Assembly (NCBI GenBank): GCA_902806015.1
Contig: CADCUZ010000113.1
Coordinates: forward strand, 1 to 7,644
Reading direction: 5' to 3'
DNA length: 7,644 bases
Source of the DNA: an uncultured Rubrobacteraceae bacterium
GTDB lineage: Bacteria; Actinomycetota; Rubrobacteria; Rubrobacterales; Rubrobacteraceae
This document shows, piece after piece, positions 6,414-7,644 of the stretch; positions within the stretch are counted from its first letter, which is position 1, and the number at the start of each line of letters is the position of its first letter. Below the pieces are notes generated by a model. It saw only the letters and a list, made by a program, of their open reading frames with translations. It was not told where the DNA came from and did not search any database. The translations under genes were made by a program, and so were the position numbers.

Positions 6414-6439
6414 GACCTAAAGTAGGGGGCACAGAAGCT

Positions 6440-6943
6440 GTGGAAGCGACGGGCGAAGCCGCAAGCAGGGCCACGAGCGCGCCGGTGGACAAGACGACGA
6501 GGCAGGACCTGATCCTGCGCCTGATCTCCGAGCGAGACCTCGGCACCCAGCAGGGCGTCGTCGTCGCGCTCGCCGACGAGGGCGTCGAGGTGGCGCAGGC
6601 TACCGTGAGCCGGGACCTCGCCGAGCTTGGGGTCCTCAAGGTCGGCCATCGCTACCTGGCGTTGCCGCACGAGCCCGGGTCCGCCGGCATCGAGGTCCTG
6701 CCGAGCTTCGTCCTCGGCCTCACCCCGGCCCAGAACCAGGTCGTCATACACACCCGCGACGGGACGGCCGGGGCCGTTTCTAGCGTCCTCGACCGGGTGA
6801 GAGGGCTGAAGGTCCTCGGCACAATCGCGGGCCAGGACACCGTGCTCGCCATAGCCCCGAACAACACCGCCGCCGTGGAGGTAGCAGGCCTTATCGCCGA
6901 CGTCTGCCGCGCCAAGACCAGGCCCGCCGGGAACGTCGAGTAG
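6440..6943 (+). CDS. argR: Arginine repressor ArgR
   Basis: Arginine-responsive DNA-binding repressor, a hexamer of two trimers in known family members. With the GTG at 6440 it has 167 residues. Seen: a winged helix-turn-helix at about 19-75, beginning KTTRQDLILRLI and containing the recognition segment QATVSRDLAELGVLKV at 53-68, then a C-terminal arginine-binding/oligomerisation domain with VVIHTRDGTAGAVSSVLD at 101-118 and LGTIAGQDTVLAI at 126-138. The start is uncertain: AGGGGG lies ten bases before GTG 6440, while GTG 6485 gives the usual 152-residue length but has no ribosome binding site. In the ligand motif the common GDDT is GQDT (Gln132), replacing one of the two adjacent Asp that characterised ArgRs use around arginine. 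Its position behind argC predicts autoregulation. The likely targets are the ARG boxes at 5294-5384. Confidence 0.96.
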   Translation: MEATGEAASRATSAPVDKTTRQDLILRLISERDLGTQQGVVVALADEGVEVAQATVSRDLAELGVLKVGHRYLALPHEPGSAGIEVLPSFVLGLTPAQNQVVIHTRDGTAGAVSSVLDRVRGLKVLGTIAGQDTVLAIAPNNTAAVEVAGLIADVCRAKTRPAGNVE

Positions 6944-7363
6944 TTGACGCCGACGAGCGAGAAAATTATGCTCATCCTGACCCTGCTCGAAGAGCGCTTG
7001 GCCGTCTGTCGCCTCGACGCCGCAGCAGAGGTTCCGGATTGGGCGACGGCCGGGTCTCTCTTCTCCGTGACCCGCACTGCCCACGAGCTCTCGGTCGTCT
7101 GTCCGGCGGAGTTCGTGCCCGCCGGGGTAAAGTGCGAGAAGGGCTGGCGCGTCTTCGACCTGGGGGGACCGTTCGAGTTCTCCGAGGTCGGCATCCTGTC
7201 GGCAGTGACTGCGCCACTGGCCGAAGCTGGGGTCGGCATCTTCGTCGTCTCCACCTTTGATACGGATTACGTTCTCGTCAAAGGGGAACGGGTGGATGTT
7301 GCCGCCGGCGCGCTGCGCGGGTGGGGACACGAGGTCCGTAACCTTGCGGCGAAGGAGGGGTGA
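6944..7363 (+). CDS. ACT domain protein of the CASTOR-like (ACT_7) type
   Basis: Small soluble protein (139 residues) with no assigned reaction, probably a ligand-binding regulator. Seen: a first half starting LTLLEERLAVCRL at 12-24, then VPDWA at 30-34 and FSVTRTAHELSVVCP at 40-54. The second half is an ACT unit: GWRVFDLGGPFEFSEVGILS at 67-86, then PLAEAGVGIFVVSTFDTDYV at 91-110, LVK, and a final helix. The EVGI turn and STFDTDY strand match the ACT_7 family, which includes the CASTOR arginine sensors. I recall the CASTOR1 arginine contacts falling in an equivalent glycine loop and a TFxxD segment, here Thr104-Phe105-Asp108. The TTG at 6944 directly abuts the argR stop, with no spacer and only a weak ribosome binding site, suggesting coupling to argR. 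ATG 6968 (residue 9) is the alternative start. Family call fairly firm; an arginine-sensing role is inferred from context only. Confidence 0.8.
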   Translation: MTPTSEKIMLILTLLEERLAVCRLDAAAEVPDWATAGSLFSVTRTAHELSVVCPAEFVPAGVKCEKGWRVFDLGGPFEFSEVGILSAVTAPLAEAGVGIFVVSTFDTDYVLVKGERVDVAAGALRGWGHEVRNLAAKEG

Positions 7364-7370
7364 GCGCGGG

Positions 7371-7644
7371 ATGCGGGTAAGGTTCATACGCCTCGCGACG
7401 TTCGTGTTCGAGGCTGGCGGCGCGGGGGTGATGTTCGACCCTATGCTGGGGCATGCAGGCACCGCCGAACCCGTAACGAACACGCCCAACCAGCGGCGCA
7501 ACCCGCTCGTGGATCTGCCGTTAAGTGATGAAGAGACGACCGCTCTGCTGCAAGAGATCAACGTGGTGCTGGTCACGTACACCCACGTCGACCACTGGAA
7601 CCCGAGGGCAGAGGACCTCATCTTCAAAGACGCCCCGATCCTGT
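7371..7644 (+). CDS. Metallo-beta-lactamase-fold (UlaG-like) hydrolase, 5' part
   Basis: The first 91 residues of a protein cut off by the window end. Seen: MRVRFIRLATFVFEAGGAGVMFDPM at 1-25 (split here as MRVRFIRLATFVFEA and GGAGVMFDPM), the paired N-terminal strands with an Asp-Pro turn found in UlaG-like MBL proteins, then a variable insert, and VVLVTYTHVDHWN at 65-77. The last segment aligns with the MBL metal motif HxHxDH followed by Trp, but the first His is Tyr70; His72, Asp74 and His75 are present. ATG 7371 follows the ACT gene stop by seven bases, with GGAGG at 7354-7358 as a rather distant ribosome binding site, so it may be in the same operon as argC-argR. The substrate is unknown and no link to arginine is evident. 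The remaining metal ligands lie outside the window. Confidence 0.72.
   Translation, partial: MRVRFIRLATFVFEAGGAGVMFDPMLGHAGTAEPVTNTPNQRRNPLVDLPLSDEETTALLQEINVVLVTYTHVDHWNPRAEDLIFKDAPIL

Noticed and set aside
5837..6439. N-terminal extension of the argR frame inside argC
   Set aside because: It is the out-of-frame reading of argC; ArgR similarity begins after 6480 and a GTG with a purine-rich site exists at 6440.
6377..7627. Open minus-strand frame of 416 codons opposite argR, the ACT gene and the MBL gene
   Set aside because: It spans three clear genes on the other strand, has low-complexity composition and no family resemblance.
1..7644. CRISPR array, tRNA or rRNA genes, insertion sequence ends, prophage genes
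   Set aside because: No regularly spaced repeats, cloverleaf or rRNA-like sequence, transposase motifs or terminal inverted repeats were found on reading both strands.

Overview
The window is high-GC bacterial DNA dominated by an arginine biosynthesis locus. Starts such as GTG and TTG, four-base stop/start overlaps, an ArgR-type repressor and an apparently leaderless promoter suggest a high-GC Gram-positive. A deep-branching actinomycete such as a Rubrobacter relative is my best guess, but this rests on general impression and not on a marker gene.

Layout. Bases 1-729 hold the 3' part of a membrane fatty acid desaturase (+). A long hairpin follows, then a small gene (850-1112, +) that is visible only across a frameshift. 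From 1171 to 5310 four minus-strand genes form a tight operon in transcription order argJ-argB-argD-argF. An AT-rich divergent control region (about 5281-5402) separates it from a plus-strand series: argC (5403-6413), argR (6440-6943), an ACT-domain gene (6944-7363) and a truncated metallo-beta-lactamase-fold gene (7371 to window end).

How the genes work together. ArgJ makes N-acetylglutamate and/or recycles its acetyl group while releasing ornithine. ArgB phosphorylates N-acetylglutamate, ArgC reduces the phosphate to the semialdehyde, and ArgD transaminates it to N-acetylornithine. ArgJ then gives ornithine, which ArgF converts to citrulline. argG and argH (citrulline to arginine) are not in the window. 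ArgR lies directly downstream of argC and so is probably autoregulated. The control region carries one perfect ARG box over the start of argJ and a second, half-degenerate box over the argC -35 element, plus a weaker third candidate between them. Their centres lie close to whole helical turns apart, which would suit one ArgR hexamer acting on both promoters.

Points most worth a second look: a small ACT protein resembling the CASTOR-type arginine sensor family encoded directly after argR; an ArgR with Gln in place of the first Asp of the usual arginine-contacting pair; an ArgB lacking the N-terminal helix linked to arginine feedback; the predicted leaderless argC and near-leaderless argJ; and a metallo-beta-lactamase-fold protein whose first metal-motif His is Tyr.
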